Positions 11,401 to 22,177 of a stretch of DNA of 64,000 nucleotides are shown piece by piece. Both the position numbers and the translations under genes were made by a program. The first letter of the stretch is position 1. Each line of letters begins with the position of its first letter. A model generated the notes under the pieces. It was given only the letters and a program-made list of their open reading frames with translations, made no database searches and was not told the DNA's origin. The stretch spans positions 65,018,453 through 65,082,452 of the forward strand of contig OZ038389.1 in the NCBI GenBank assembly GCA_964036045.1. Direction: 5' to 3'. The DNA comes from Eutreptiella sp. 'Long Island Sound 2002' (lineage: Eukaryota > Euglenozoa > Euglenophyceae > Eutreptiales > Eutreptiaceae).

Positions 11401-14400
11401 GGTGCGCCATAAAGCCGCCTTCCCCTGGACCCCCACCAAGGCGGTGGGAGGGAGATATGGCTGTGCCTGTATGTGTCGTGTATGTGTGTGTGTGTGTGTG
11501 TTGGGGGGGCAGGTGTAGCAGCGGGCCCAACAGCCACCAGCGAACTCAGGCAGGGCCAGGCGCGGCCCGGCTGTGTGACCCGTCATGCCTGCAGCCCTGA
11601 CAGCGTGCGCCGGACACACACTGGGGGCACGCTTGCCACAGACACACACACACACACACAGGCACGGCGGCATCTCCCTCTCGCGCGTGCCACCGCGGGG
11701 TACGGGGGCGGTCAACAGTCCGGCAGGCCTTGCGACCGAACAACTGTGAATACTCCGGACCAGTCGCGACGCCTGGGTAGGGACGTCGTCCGGATGAGGC
11801 TTTGACCCCCCCCCCCCCGACCCCCCAACCCCCCATCTGTGTCCATGTCTACAGCCAACGGCCTCCGTTTGCAGCCACGCCCCAATACCCGCACCTTTCC
11901 CAGACCCCCGCTTCCATCGCTCCACGTTCACGGTCTCCCCAGTCCCGACTGCGTTGCGCCTTTCATTTCGCAGGTGATGACTGAGCTCGCAGCGAAGGGG
12001 GCGCAGTACGACATCGTCGTCATTGACCCGCCCTCTTTCGCCGTCACTGCGGCGGACGTCAAGCGTGGGCTTGCCTCCTACGCTCGGCTGACAAAACTGG
12101 GGGTGCGGCTGGTATGCCCTTCCGTCGCACTGTGTCGCGTGATCTAATGTGCGACAGCCCATTATCCGCTCGGCCATGGGCCATGTCGCAACGCGCCTCT
12201 GCAGCACCGAGGCGTTGCGAGAGCACGTGACGCTGTGGCTTTCGGCGCCACCATCTTTCGTCAGAGGAGCTCCGTTGGTGAGCGCGTGGGTGGCCCAAAG
12301 GCCGTGAGTTCAGCAAAGGCACGAGTACAGAATCCATCGTTTTCCCCTCATCTGGCGTGTGAACTTGTTCTGCAGTCGACCCCCCCCCCACACGCCTCAT
12401 TTCATTGTTTACCCAGCTACACATGCCTGAGCACAACTCGCTGATCTTTTTGAGGTGAGCGCTCAGCGAAATTAAACAGAAGAGGGGACAGTTCGAGGGA
12501 GCACCATGCACTGGGATGACTGGGCAGCCTTCATTCTCTTACCCACGCGGCCGCTTCCCTACGGGAGCGGCCAGGGAGGGGGGCATTGCACTGATGGTGC
12601 AATGCATTGTGCAGCATGATTCTGTGGTCGCCCAGGGTAAATTTGTAGACCTGTAGAGGGTGGATAGCGTGCATACTACACACGTGCATACCGTACACAA
12701 CACACAGCAGCACTCGTTTGTACTCCACTGGCTTTGTGCCGTGCAGCACGGTGGCCCTGCAGTTTTCCCTCTCTCCGCCACTGGTCACTCTGCATACTTC
12801 ATCTTCGAAAGACCCGTGGCAAAGGGCGCCTACGGCCAGTCCCAGCCCTTGACAAGCCCATCTTGCTTGTGACTGTGCATGTGTGCTTGTCCCTGTTTAG
12901 CCTGAGGGCAGCACCCGCACGTGATACATCAAGGTTAGTCCAAGACACCAATCATTTGCACATCGCCAAAAGGGTCCGTGTTACAGGGAACGCTTCCTGC
13001 GCGCCGCAGGCACCGCAGGGTAAGGGTGTGGGGTAATTAGTGCCGCATTAATTTTCCTCAATTTTGGGTGAAGGACGTGGGTCAAATGGGCACAATGGCG
13101 AGGCACGCCCACACTCAAAACGGACAAAAATGTTGCAATGACCACTCCCCATTCCAAAGTACGGCTCACAAAAGGAACAATTTCCCCTGTTCCATGATAC
13201 TTATCCAAATTGTGCGCCGCAGGATTAGCGTTCCCTCGGCCCTCGCGGGTTGTTGAGTCATTTTGACATTCACCGGAGGCGCCAACAACCACATGATTCT
13301 GGGTGCCCTACCTCACCGCCATGCAACCAACGAGAAACAAAAACAAATCGTCCAGCAGGGCTCTGCTCAGCCCCAAAGTGAGAGCCGCTCATCGTATCAT
13401 GTCTCAGAAAACGAATGAAAGCGAAACTGTGGAATGGTGCTTGATCAGTACCCACATTGACCAGTATCCTGAATCTTTCTCGTAAAGGGTGATTCCCCAT
13501 TGAACCTTTCCCATGAAATTGACAGTTCCTCCCACAGGGGGGCGCCCAACTGCAGTCCTTACACTGACCCCGGCTCCCCTTTGGGCGCCCGAAATGTTGA
13601 CCAGGCCTCAACCATATCGGCGCCAAAGGCACCGCTAGGATTTGTTCCTGGTGACCACCCCAAGCCGCGCAAGCCTTTCTCCTTCTTTCAGGCCCTTTCC
13701 AAGAAAGTGTCCGAAGTAGCCACTCTTGTTGATAGGCCCTTCCCTAGAAAGTTTCCCGAGGAGCTGGCCTTGGTCGTCGGCCCCCTCCCATCCCACGTAG
13801 GGGGACACCCACGAGACCAGAACTGTGTGCATGGGAGAAAGGACATTTCTTGTTGGTGCCCAGTTTGAACAGCTTTTTTTTTCCTTTCCACAATAAAGGC
13901 GGGGGGCATCTCAGTTGCGTGTGATGCAGTGACACCCTTGCAGCGGGTGAGGCTGGTTTGCAGCCAATGAAAAGTACACATGTGTGTATTCTTTGGAAGC
14001 CTGAGAGAGCGTCGAGACGCATGGCTTTTTTTTTCAAAGGCCCATAGGGTGCCTTCATGAGGTGGGGGGGATAGTCAATTTTGCCTTGCCATCACAGTGG
14101 CTCGTGCCACCCAGTTTTTGCCCGGGGGTGTCAGCGTTAGGACCGCACCTCAGTGCCCCGCACGTTCCCTCCTCTTTGCCGGGGCTTCGATGCTGCGCCT
14201 CAGGTTTCCAATGGGGGCGTGCTGGTGCAAGCCTCGTGCACAGCCCGCATTACCATGGACATGCTGGAGTCGGCCGTGGTCACGGCCGCTCGTGGCACCG
14301 GCTGCCGATTTGAGGTCTTCGACTGCACTGAGCACGCCCTGGACCACCCCGTGCGCTTTCCGGAGGGGGCGTATCTGAAGGCGGTCTACGCACGAGTCTA

Positions 14401-14413
14401 CAGAAGGAAGTGA
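2258..14413 (+). CDS. rlmI-like: RlmI-like rRNA cytosine-C5 methyltransferase, six exons
   Basis: Joining six GT-AG exons (2258-2430, 3501-3897, 7432-7594, 8429-8643, 11974-12111, 14204-14413) gives 432 codons with stop and no phase conflict. The 431-residue product aligns end to end with the bacterial RlmI/COG1092 family (E. coli RlmI is 396 residues), which methylates C5 of a 23S rRNA cytosine. An N-terminal PUA-type region (about 20-90) includes GGHPWLF. Next come GENDGLPGLVLDRY (exon 2) and GHFLDQRDNRK (exon 3). SAM motif I is LDVFSCTGGFGV (254-265) and motif IV is DPPSF (334-338). The SC at 373-374 (VQASC) sits where the family has its catalytic cysteine. A eukaryotic copy probably acts on organellar rRNA; that is inference, as no clear transit peptide is visible in the chosen start. 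Introns run from 834 to 3534 bp and carry several mobile elements. Confidence 0.9.
2431..3500 (+). other. Methyltransferase intron 1
   Basis: GTCTGT...TTCACAG. Between about 2570 and 2940 the motif CAACCGC or TAACCGC recurs many times. The string AAAACCCCCTCCCCCCCTCCCC appears twice, at about 3324 and 3433, around a 100-bp spacer, suggesting slippage or a short duplication. No gene is seen. Confidence 0.7.
3501..3897 (+). CDS. rlmI-like: Methyltransferase exon 2
   Basis: Acceptor is GCATTCACAG|T. This exon encodes residues 58-190, including AIGLYDPESPIRIRVL and the signature AGENDGLPGLVLDRYSD that links the PUA-like and catalytic parts of the family. Donor is AAACAG|GTACAA. Its length of 397 nt takes phase 2 to phase 0. 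Confidence 0.9.
4809..5046 (-). mobile_element. tRNA-derived SINE, minus orientation
   Basis: Read on the minus strand from 5035, it begins GGTCGCGTAGCTCAGTTGTC, with a pol III A-box (TAGCTCAGTTG) and a B-box-like GGTTCAGAC. It ends in a simple tail of ACCTC/ACCTG repeats. The flanks match: CCTACCCCAGGTATGA at 4793-4808 and CCTACCCAGGTATGA at 5047-5061, a 15-16-bp target-site duplication with one indel. The head aligns over about 60 bp with the SINE at 45231. A 23-bp tandem duplication (GGATAATGGTTCGCTCGACC) lies in its body. Confidence 0.8.
5225..5903. repeat. Long imperfect inverted repeat (about 170-bp arms)
   Basis: The left arm (about 5225-5382) contains CTTCGTTCCAGGGATGAGGG and TCGGGAGGGGCTGTGTAGGT. 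The right arm (about 5780-5900) carries their reverse complements, including CCCATCCCTGGAACGAAGGG and ACCTACACAGCCCCTCCCGA. The arms differ by scattered substitutions and enclose about 350 bp. It could be a fold-back element or an inverted duplication; no clean target-site duplication was found. Confidence 0.75.
6228..6468. mobile_element. hAT-type MITE, 241 bp
   Basis: The terminal inverted repeats are perfect over 17 bp: CAGGCCTTTGCTTAGTG at 6228-6244 and its complement at 6452-6468. An identical 8-bp target-site duplication, TTCACAGC, occupies 6220-6227 and 6469-6476. An 8-bp duplication with CAG...CTG ends is characteristic of the hAT superfamily. The interior is G-runs and C-runs with no coding capacity, so it is non-autonomous. 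It lies in intron 2 of the methyltransferase gene. Confidence 0.92.
7432..7594 (+). CDS. rlmI-like: Methyltransferase exon 3
   Basis: Acceptor is CTGTTTCAG|GCG. This exon encodes residues 191-244 plus one base. It contains FEADVIRGQKTGHFLDQRDN, matching the family block HKTGYYLDQRD that leads into the Rossmann fold. Donor is GTCG|GTTTGA; the G is completed by GG of exon 4. Confidence 0.9.
7595..8428 (+). other. Methyltransferase intron 3
   Basis: GTTTGA...CTCTGCAG. It holds a 42-bp tandem array ending in a near-perfect hairpin (listed separately) and a poly-C run at 8211-8224. No other gene signal is seen. Confidence 0.75.
7985..8146. repeat. 42-bp tandem repeat ending in a 33-bp hairpin
   Basis: Three direct copies start GTCACGCTTTGGTGAG at 7985, 8027 and 8069, spaced exactly 42 bp apart. 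The third copy (8072-8104) is followed, after the 9-base loop TGAGTGTCC, by its exact reverse complement at 8114-8146. Transcribed, this would fold into a long perfect stem within intron 3. Confidence 0.92.
8429..8643 (+). CDS. rlmI-like: Methyltransferase exon 4 (SAM-binding motif I)
   Basis: Acceptor is CTCTGCAG|GG. It encodes residues 245-316 with the SAM-binding motif LDVFSCTGGFGVHAAAGG and the acidic strand-end motif HSVDISAQAI of class I methyltransferases. Donor is TTCGAG|GTCGTT, phase 0. Confidence 0.9.
8644..11973 (+). other. Methyltransferase intron 4 (3.3 kb)
   Basis: GTCGTT...TTTCGCAG. An AT-rich stretch (8860-9070) is followed by C/G-tract sequence. An inverted repeat built on TGTGTTTTGGGGGG (about 10205) and CCCCCCACCCCCAAAACAACA (about 10355) encloses about 130 bp. 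(TG)n lies near 11480 and (CA)n at 11641-11660. A 28-bp string at 9972-9999 recurs exactly at 36630-36657. No gene is seen inside. Confidence 0.7.
9972..9999. repeat. 28-bp exact dispersed repeat, copy 1
   Basis: AGTGGCGAGAGGCCAATAGG followed by CGCCGCCA is identical at 36630-36657. The match lies in an intron here and in a proposed terminal exon there, with weak similarity in the flanks. Confidence 0.85.
11974..12111 (+). CDS. rlmI-like: Methyltransferase exon 5 (DPPSF motif)
   Basis: Acceptor is CATTTCGCAG|GTG. It encodes residues 317-362, including GAQYDIVVIDPPSFAV, the motif IV of the family, where the target cytosine is held. Donor is CGGCTG|GTATGC. Length is 138 nt, phase 0 on both sides. 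Confidence 0.92.
12112..14203 (+). other. Methyltransferase intron 5 (2.1 kb)
   Basis: GTATGC...GCCTCAG. It contains an open frame of 122 codons (13500-13868) followed by AATAAA near 13892. That frame has no recognisable domain and no splice support, so it is not called. The remainder is unremarkable. Confidence 0.65.
14204..14413 (+). CDS. rlmI-like: Methyltransferase exon 6 (catalytic Cys, stop)
   Basis: Acceptor is GCGCCTCAG|GTT. It encodes residues 363-431: SNGGVLVQASCTARI (catalytic-type Cys 374), then DHPVRFPEGAYLKAVYARVY, matching the RlmI C-terminus HPVIATYPEGLYLKG. It stops at TGA 14411-14413. No AATAAA lies close downstream. Confidence 0.92.
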   Translation, partial: VSNGGVLVQASCTARITMDMLESAVVTAARGTGCRFEVFDCTEHALDHPVRFPEGAYLKAVYARVYRRK

Positions 14414-17400
14414 TGGGCCCACAGACGTGCAGTGCACTATGGGCGCGTTGCAGTAGGGGAGACCATTCGCGGTGCAGCTGCGTCGAGCATCGGATCCCCG
14501 GCGCTCGCGCGGTGCCCCACCTGACGTCCCCGTGGACGCGGGACTGCACAACTGCCGCCGTGCGGTGGTGCAGAACGGACCTGCTAATGGACGACGACGG
14601 GCAGCGGCGGCAGCCCACGCCGGCTCTTGTTGGCCATCGGCGTGTCCCTTATGACTACCCTCAGCACCGCCACACGGTCGTCAGGGGGATGGAAGGGGAT
14701 GAAGAGGGGGTGGTTGGGTACACACGCTCTGGTCTCCTCCTGCTTGAGGCACTATACAGATCCTGCTGCCCATGCAACATCCACACAGTTTTTGATGCTT
14801 CCACCTCCTCGCAGCGAATTGGTATCACGGGATGTCGGACGATGGCGAATCTCATGCAGGAGGCGCGCTCGCGACCAACCAGTGTTGGAAGAGCGCGCGT
14901 CCGCGGCCAGGGGCCGCATGTTTTCTAGGAACCGCACTCGGTGGTGTCCGACTGGACCCCATGCCATCGCCGCTCAGTAGTGCCGACTGCCAGAACTCAG
15001 AAAGAAACAGCGTCAGCCAGCGCACCAATTAGTTGGACCCTGCGCCGTGGGGCCACGGTACGGTCCAGGCACATGGAAAGGGACAGGAAACCCACGGCAC
15101 CGCGCGGTCAGGGGCAGGCAGCGACAGGGGGGCTGATAGTTCAGCCCCCCCGTCGCCCCCTTCTGTCGCTATGTTGGGGTGCTGGACAGGGGGCAGGAAC
15201 CCTGTCTCCAAGGCCTACCGGCTGGGCCTTGGGCTAGGGAGGGCCCACACTACTTCAAAGGGAGGGGGCGAACAACATTCGCTGGGGTTAGCAGGACGAA
15301 CTAGTGGACCAGACTGCGGGGGTTGGGCTGCCCCCGTGCAAAGACATAGGGGGTGGCCCAGGAGGAGGGGGGGGGGAGGGAGGGGGCCCGAATGAGGCCG
15401 ACGACCCGGAGAAGAAGCCAGCAAAGCCATTTGGCTAACAGAACGGCGCTGTCGGGGCGTTGTGTGGGCATCACCAGATATTGCACAGGCGGTTTCCCCT
15501 GCAGGTGAGACGGAACTCCCAAGCATTGTGCCCTGTGCACCCGCCCGCCCTCCTCACGGCATGAGGCCCGAGGGATGGGCAGTGCATCCCCATCCGCCAC
15601 CCGCGGCCCGTAGCCCACTAACACAGACTGCAAAAGCCTCCACGTGGGAGCGTCATAGGCCTTGTGCACGTACCACTTGCTCAGAATTTTGAGGTAAGAT
15701 CAGGGGCGGGGGGGGGGCAAGCGCTTTTGCCCCAGTCCCCCCTCCATTTCATCCGCATTTTTTGATTTTACTCCTGTTCATGCCCGCCATCCCTCGCTTC
15801 CTTGGCCACTGTGCCGCGCTGCGCTGTAGGGGAATGGCCAAGAGGGTTGAGGGTGCCGTGTGGGTACCGAGGCCGCACGTTGTGCAGAGGCCGCATGTGT
15901 TTTGTGACACTCTCCTTTGCGTCAATCTGCGCTGGTCGGCGGTCGTGGCGCCATTCGTTTTCTTGTTGCTGCAAGGGGATCTCCCCTTGCGGGCCTTGGG
16001 CTCCGTCATGAGGGGTAATGGACTGGGCAGCTGCACACTACAACAAAGCTCTGGGACTCCCTGTTAGCAGCGGGGGGCAGCCCGACATAAAACACAACAC
16101 TGTGCCCTTTAGGCCTCACGTGGCTGTGAATGCATCCCATGAGTTGCCAAAAGGATAGCGTTTTCTGGTTCTGGTATGTTTTTGGTTGGGTTTGGGATTG
16201 CTTTCTTCGCAGAGTCCAGAATCGTGGGATGGGGGTTGCTTGCTCTGCTGACATTGTCACCACCACCACACAATAGATGGACCACACGTCACCATAATTC
16301 CGGGGGGGTCCTGGGATGGAACCAAACCATGGGCAAACTGACAAGCAACATCAATTGGGCCTGCCGCTACCCAAGTGACAAGCGCCACTCGTTGGGCACT
16401 TTGGAAGGGAGAGCTTTGACATTGCATGGACCCTCGCCACTACTGGCATGTGGGGGGCTCTCCTGTGCCATGGCCACGGTTGAGCCAAATGTCATTGATG
16501 GTGTCCACAACCTGTTGTGTGCCTCCCATGACACTCAGAGGAAGGGGTGCACTCACCTCGGGACTGATGCTGTGATTACCGTCAAGCTTCTGGGTAGGGC
16601 AAAATTGTGCCCCCCCACACCGCCCTTTTGTCCGATTTCGGCAACCTGGTGGACGCGAATTTCCTCTGAGATCAGACAAAAAGGTGTTTGGGCTGCATAC
16701 TGATGCCCTCAATTTGTTCATCAAAGATGCACTTGGTGCTCTGATTTGCCTCTATTGGTCCAGCCTTGAAATCTTTCCACCACTACCACCAGTAAATGTT
16801 CCATTTCCTCACTGTGTGTGTGTGTGTGTGTGTGTGTGTCTGTGTGAGTGTACCCCCACCCTGCAAGAACAACGCCCTTGTCAGAACAATGTAAGCTGTT
16901 GGTTTCACAACATTTAGACACATGGAGTTTGGCAGTCCTGTTTTCTGGTTGTCTGTGAAGATCACTTTTATGTTATTTTGGGCTGGGGATATTGTACGGA
17001 TGGTGATTACTATCCTCCCACTTATTGCCACATGTCCAATTGTTCATTTGTGCAAGTCATCATGCATGCATGGACTGGGCACTGAGGTGGTGCCACTGCT
17101 TGTGTCTTCTCACGGTGCACGTAAATTGGAGTCCTCGTTAGAACAACAGTAGACGTTGTTTCAGTCATTTTCAGTGCTTTTTCCGCTGTTCTCGCCAGGG
17201 GGGTGATGGGGTAGTCACCCAATTACAGTCGGCCTGTCAGTCCATCATTGTGTCCTGAGACTAGTCCTCGGATTCTTCTTCTCGACCTCCTGATGGTGTG
17301 ACAGAGCAATTTTGGTTCACCCTTCCCCTTTGCCCGAACACCGCCTGCTGAGACACTCAGGGGCCAGGGGCCAGAGGGTTCAAATGAGACTGCATAAGGG

Positions 17401-17750
17401 GTGGAGATCACTCAGCTGCCTCGCCTCATATTCCTTGTCACACACCATGTCTTTGGGATTGACAATGGTAAACAACGCAACGGAAGAAGCTGGTGTGGCG
17501 AGGCCATAGGCCTAGCGCCTATTTCTGCAGTTGGAACTGAAACATACAAGGAAGGGAAGAGGTCATGTCAATGGCTCCTCAAGATTTCAGAGTCTCTTAC
17601 CTTCACACCTCAGGTTCTCAAGATTTCAGAGGCTTCTCATTTTCGGTTCTCAAGATTTCAGAGTCACTTGCGTTCAAACTTTAGGTTTGCGCCTCTCAGA
17701 ACCCAGAGCACACTGATCAACAAACAGTGAGACACAAGATGACACAGCGC
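14414..17750. other. Intergenic region, no confident gene
   Basis: The first 1.3 kb stays GC-rich and the rest is closer to average composition. A (TG)n microsatellite occupies about 16815-16839. Near 15640-15696 the sequence could be an exon on either strand (plus donor TTTTGAG|GTAAGAT, or a minus frame reading SKWYVHKAYDAPTW). Neither has a partner exon, so no gene is called. Confidence 0.5.
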
Positions 17751-18930
17751 CACAAAGGGCTGAGTGGTGCATACCAAAAGAAACCCCCCTTTGTACAAAA
17801 AAACCGTGTTTTGTACACCCCCGCAAGTACCAAAAACTCCCCCCCAAAATGTACCAAAAATCCCCACATTTGCCCCCCCTCCCCCGTGCCTAGGAACTGC
17901 CTTGCGCAAGAACCGCCCCCTGGTTCCGCGGTTGAATTCTCGCACCATTTTTTTTCCCCACGGTATTAGGTTTTTCATGGTTTTGGTGGATCCAGGACAG
18001 CTATTCAGGTGTGCAGGACAACAGTTCATGTGTGTTGCTACGGGTCCCCCCATCAGGGGGGACCCTATTAAACCCCCACCCCCAAACAATGTACCCCCCC
18101 CAAATAGTGTACCCCCCCAAATAGTGTACCCCCCTTGGTCTAATAAGCGTTTTGCCAAATACTGTACCCCCTTTTCATCACATGCAAGCAAACGAAACAC
18201 AAACAGATTCAGGATACGGTCTCAACACCACTACACAGTAGCTCACTTGAAGAAAGTGGTGATTGTGGTTTGCCTCTTTACATTGGAGACACTTCTGGAG
18301 GTGTGGGACACAGCAGCAGAAGGTGCTGCTCCAGCTCCATCAGCCCTTGTGACACACACATCCGCAAAAAATGGTGAGGGTGACAGCGAAACACCCAAAT
18401 GGTGTACCCTCCCAAATAGTGTACCCCCCGGCCCTATTGAGTGTCAGGCAAATACCGTACCCCGGGGTATATTATTTGGGGGGTGGTTTAGTCGGTCACA
18501 GGCGCACATACCCTTTAAACCCCTCCCCCCTCCCCATGCTCTCGACCCCTTCCCCGAAGCAACCAGCCCATGACAAGGAAACAAACAAAAATCAGTTAAA
18601 CACGTCCGAACCAGTTGAACATTCGATCATTCCATGCATGTTGGAAGGCACACTACAGCCCAGTCAGCTAAGATTAACTCCTTTGGTGTTCATTTGCCAA
18701 TGTGGTTAATTGTGGGAAAGGAGAGGGCGCGCATGCCCTGGCGCAATGCGCCGGAATTATTTTTTCTGCGGTACGGGGCTGCCCACGGTCCTGCGCAAGA
18801 ACCAACCTCTGGTTCCGCGGTCGAATTTTGGGCAGGAAATGTGCGCAAGAACCGCCCCCTGGTTCCGCGGTCAAACATTGCCGCTTCCTGGGCACGGGGG
18901 CGGGGTACCCCCCCCCCCCCCCCCGCGTTT
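17751..18930. repeat. Cluster of dispersed short repeats (GTACCCCCC and GGTTCCGCGGT motifs)
   Basis: One motif, GCGCAAGAACCGCCCCCTGG followed by TTCCGCGGT, occurs at 17904, 18793 (two changes plus indels) and 18843. A second, AAATAGTGTACCCCCC, occurs twice near 18100-18130 and again at about 18413, each time followed by a related tail (GTCTAATAAGCG / CCCTATTGAGTG, then CCAAATACTGTACCCC / GCAAATACCGTACCCC). This suggests duplicated, decayed element ends. No coding signal is seen. Confidence 0.6.
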
Positions 18931-21151
18931 GTTCCCAGAAAGCCCCTACTGACCTCACCGGAACGCACCCCAACAAAACCAATCTGCACCAACAAAAGCA
19001 CCCTTTGTGCCAAAAAAAATGACCTGGCTTCTCCACGTATGCTACACTTGCGGGCCCTTGTGTATCAATCTACACTTTGAACGACAAAGCGCATCATGCA
19101 CATGTCGTTTTCACTGTTCACCATTCACAGCAAAAGGCACCGACACGCACGTAATATAGGCAAGTTAGAAGTCAAGGGGTGAACCTTGTTCTGTAACCCC
19201 ATGGCAACGCTGCAGCCACTAGGTTCCAAACCCACAACCAATCCCCTTCACACCCCCATCCTACACCTTATGGCTGAAGCTTGTCCATCCCAACCCTTGT
19301 CCCAACCCTGTGTCCACGTGCATCCCTAAACACGCCCTAAGCCCCATCCTTGACCCCATGCCCCAACCACAGCCGTGAATTTGCACCCAGCCCTGTCCAA
19401 CATCCCGAAACAAGATGGCAATCCACCTCTGCACAAAGCGCCTATCACCCACCTTCCCCTGCAATAGGCATACAAAGAGCAATATGAAGCTTTGACGACT
19501 AAAGACTGCAGACTGGGTATAGATGACAACAAACGTCATTCAAAAACTAGCTAGCTTGGTTAGCACGAAGGCAGACCCTGCGGCCCCTGAAGATCAAGGC
19601 TTCGTGATTTCAGCCAAAGGCAGCAAACAATTCTTAGCAAAATTGAAACCCCAGAAAGAAATTTCTAGAACTTCACCCATTAAAGGCCACGGGAACGAAG
19701 TTTTAGCAATGTTAGCTTGCTTGCTGATGGCTAGACAAGGGGAGAAAACGCCAAAGCAAGGATGGCAGAGGGTGGCAGTCAGCCCAGGGTGGTACTCAGC
19801 CCACGGTGGCACCCAGCCCAAGGATGAGGCGCCAACACTCAATTGTTCGCACCAACGACACTAAACAATTTGCGACGAAGATGAAAAGCTAGGCACACAA
19901 TTGCGCAAGTCATCCGTCAATGGTTTCTCCGTTTGCTGCATCCCTGACGGTGCTGCTGTGTTACCCTAGAACCATCTGCGGCTACCAATGCTGCTAATGA
20001 CAACGCTATCATAGCCGCTGCATTGGTAGGTGCCAATGACGGTGTGAGCACTTTGCGTCGTTCTTGTTGCTCTTGTCGCTCTTGCGTAACCCATTTTCGG
20101 ACCTTGGAGCTAGGCAACTAAGGGTGGCTACAAAACATAACCACAAGATCATACAGTAGCCAAGAGCAAACGGCAATCTTGGATGGTCCTTAAGGCAATG
20201 TAACCGGGAATGCAATGGATGGAGCAAAGAACAAGAAGTATGGCCACCATTTGTATTCGGCCAGCTAGATGGATGGGCAGACTAGCTGAGCTTTAATAGG
20301 CGGCTCGGAGTTTTGAGGGTGTCACAAGCTGAGCTTGCGATAGGCTTGTTCTTGCTTGGTTTGCTTCAATTTGTGCCAAATATTTCAAAAACATTCAAAT
20401 CATAGTAGGCATGGCAAAAAGCACAGCAAAGTTGCAAATGACTTTTTCTTTTTATTTTTTTGATTTCTAAGACGACAAATTCAATAAGTTACCAATTGAA
20501 CCGCTCGGTCTAACCCTGAATAAGGCCCTGTTGATTATATCATCTTTGCGTAAAGAGAACACGCATGGACATTCAATAAACATCATAACCCATTCAATTT
20601 AAATCAACACATTCAAAATCAAATTCACTCTACTTATCACACTATATTGCAGTTTTTGTTTGTGCTATGGTGCACACGCAAGCATATGTTTGCTCAATAG
20701 CTACATCGATTAGGAGATATACGGCTGGTTTTGTATACACATGCTACAATTGGGAACAAAGACGGTTGGTCGCATGTCGAAATTTTGGGCACTCATCTTT
20801 CCGGACAGATTTTTGCTCGGTACAGTTTACATCTTTTTGTGCGCTGTTGTCATTTGAAAACAAATTCACTTGTGTGTCCTACTCAGTTCTTTCTTCATAC
20901 TTGTCTCGCTGCTGCAACTCATTGAAATCGAAAAAATTGAGGCGGAGAAATAAGGGGCCCCTGGCCGAAATTTGCTTGTGCCGAGATTAGGTTGGTTTGT
21001 AACGATACCAGGGGTACCAGAATACCAGGGGTAGCAATTACTGAAGGGGACGTGGGCATGACCCAGCCCTCTGTTGAAATAGTGTGGAGGGTTTTAATGA
21101 TGGATTTTTTTTAAAAGATATTATTAATGTTGGTATTCATTTCTGCTTTAG
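18931..21151. other. AT-richer region with possible element relics
   Basis: Composition shifts to AT-rich from about 19.1 kb. 19200-19420 has degenerate CCCAACCCT-like telomeric texture. A 113-codon plus frame (19523-19864) starts MTTNVIQKLASLVSTK and contains KGSKQFLAKLK. A related string (NDTKQFATKMK) follows at about 19853-19890 in another frame, suggesting a decayed internally repeated ORF. No domain is recognised. Confidence 0.4.
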
Positions 21152-22177
21152 ATGCTGCCCTACTTACTGAACTCTCAGGAGGAGAGTGTCGCTTCATGCA
21201 ACTGCAGATTAGAGTCCCGCATAGAAAGGCTTCAGAAGAGAATCAGAGCCAAATCACCGCAACCTGTATCTAGAAAATTCTCCAGCAATGGTATGTGGCG
21301 TAGAGGACACAGTGTGCAACGGTAGAGCGACCATAGAGCCTCGTTGCAGTGGGTTCTTTACCGTGGCACCTTTCTTGTTCAAAAAACCATAGCATGGATG
21401 AACAGGTCAGCTGAGGACAAGGTTGCCGCGGTGAAGCCGGTTGACGAAGTATGTTACAACCACGTGCGTCTGAAGTATGGCGTGGACACGCCGCTGAAAA
21501 ATGTGCTACCGGCGATGTGCCTTGGCGTCTGTCATGCAGCTACTAAAAGTGTGGACAACCCCGGTGTTGACCTTTCACTATTCAACATGCACCATTTGGT
21601 CTGCGAAGTAGGGACAATTTGATGAACCGTCTACATCTAATTTGGGTGATGGAGTGGACAGTGGAGACGGTTCTAGCGATCCCCCTGCAGTGTCTTCCCA
21701 ACCCCGCTCTGCTTCCTCTGTACCCCGTCCTCTCCGTGCTGCCCCAAGCAGAAAGCAAAGGCGTGCCACCAGGGCTGCTGATCGGGAGTTCAGGGCTGCC
21801 AGGCGCACTGCATTGCAAGAAAACAGTGACTCTAGCGACGTTGACTCAGAGCAAAACTTGTCTGCGTATGTGGACAAACCTTTTTCCTTTGTTGAACCTT
21901 TGTCTAATCAATGTTTGTATTTTGCTGTTGTGTTTATCTGCAGCCCTTCTTGACTGGATTATGCTTTGACAATTCATTCATTATATTTCAAGATCCTGGT
22001 TTTGTGCGCTACTTTGATACTCTAGAGGAAAAGGTTGTCTCTTCCTATTTCAAAACCCTTTTCAGGAGTAAAACATCAACTTGCAGGCTAACACTCCTCT
22101 CTCGATGCATGCTGAACCAGTGCCTTATCGCAACTGCTCCGTGGGTTGCGAATAATTGGAGGGCTCTCCGGCGGTGA
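21152..22177 (+). CDS. Possible four-exon gene, unknown function
   Basis: Exons 21152-21290, 21350-21405, 21612-21869 and 21944-22177 join without phase conflict into 228 residues. Supporting sites are TTTCTGCTTTAG|ATG, CAATG|GTATGT, TCGTTGCAG|TG, AACAG|GTCAGC, GAAGTAG|GGA and GTTTATCTGCAG|CCC. The donor after exon 3 (TAT|GTGGAC) is weak. The start includes a charged helix (RLESRIERLQKRIRAK). The middle is Ser/Pro-rich then basic (SRKQRRATRAADREFRAARR, perhaps a nuclear signal). The C-terminus ends NNWRALRR. No family was recognised. A competing 92-codon frame across 21344-21622 could be a different exon choice. The region is clearly less GC-rich than the methyltransferase, and a transposon origin is possible. 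Confidence 0.4.

Noticed and set aside
11197-12207. 336-codon minus frame
   Set aside because: Opposite to methyltransferase exon 5 and GC-rich intron sequence; low-complexity composition indicates a shadow frame.
13500-13868. 122-codon ORF followed by AATAAA in methyltransferase intron 5
   Set aside because: No domain, no splice support, and it lies between two well-supported exons; kept only as a note.
15635-15696. Exon with donor TTTTGAG|GTAAGAT (plus) or SKWYVHKAYDAPTW (minus)
   Set aside because: Both strands look plausible, but no partner exon was found for either.
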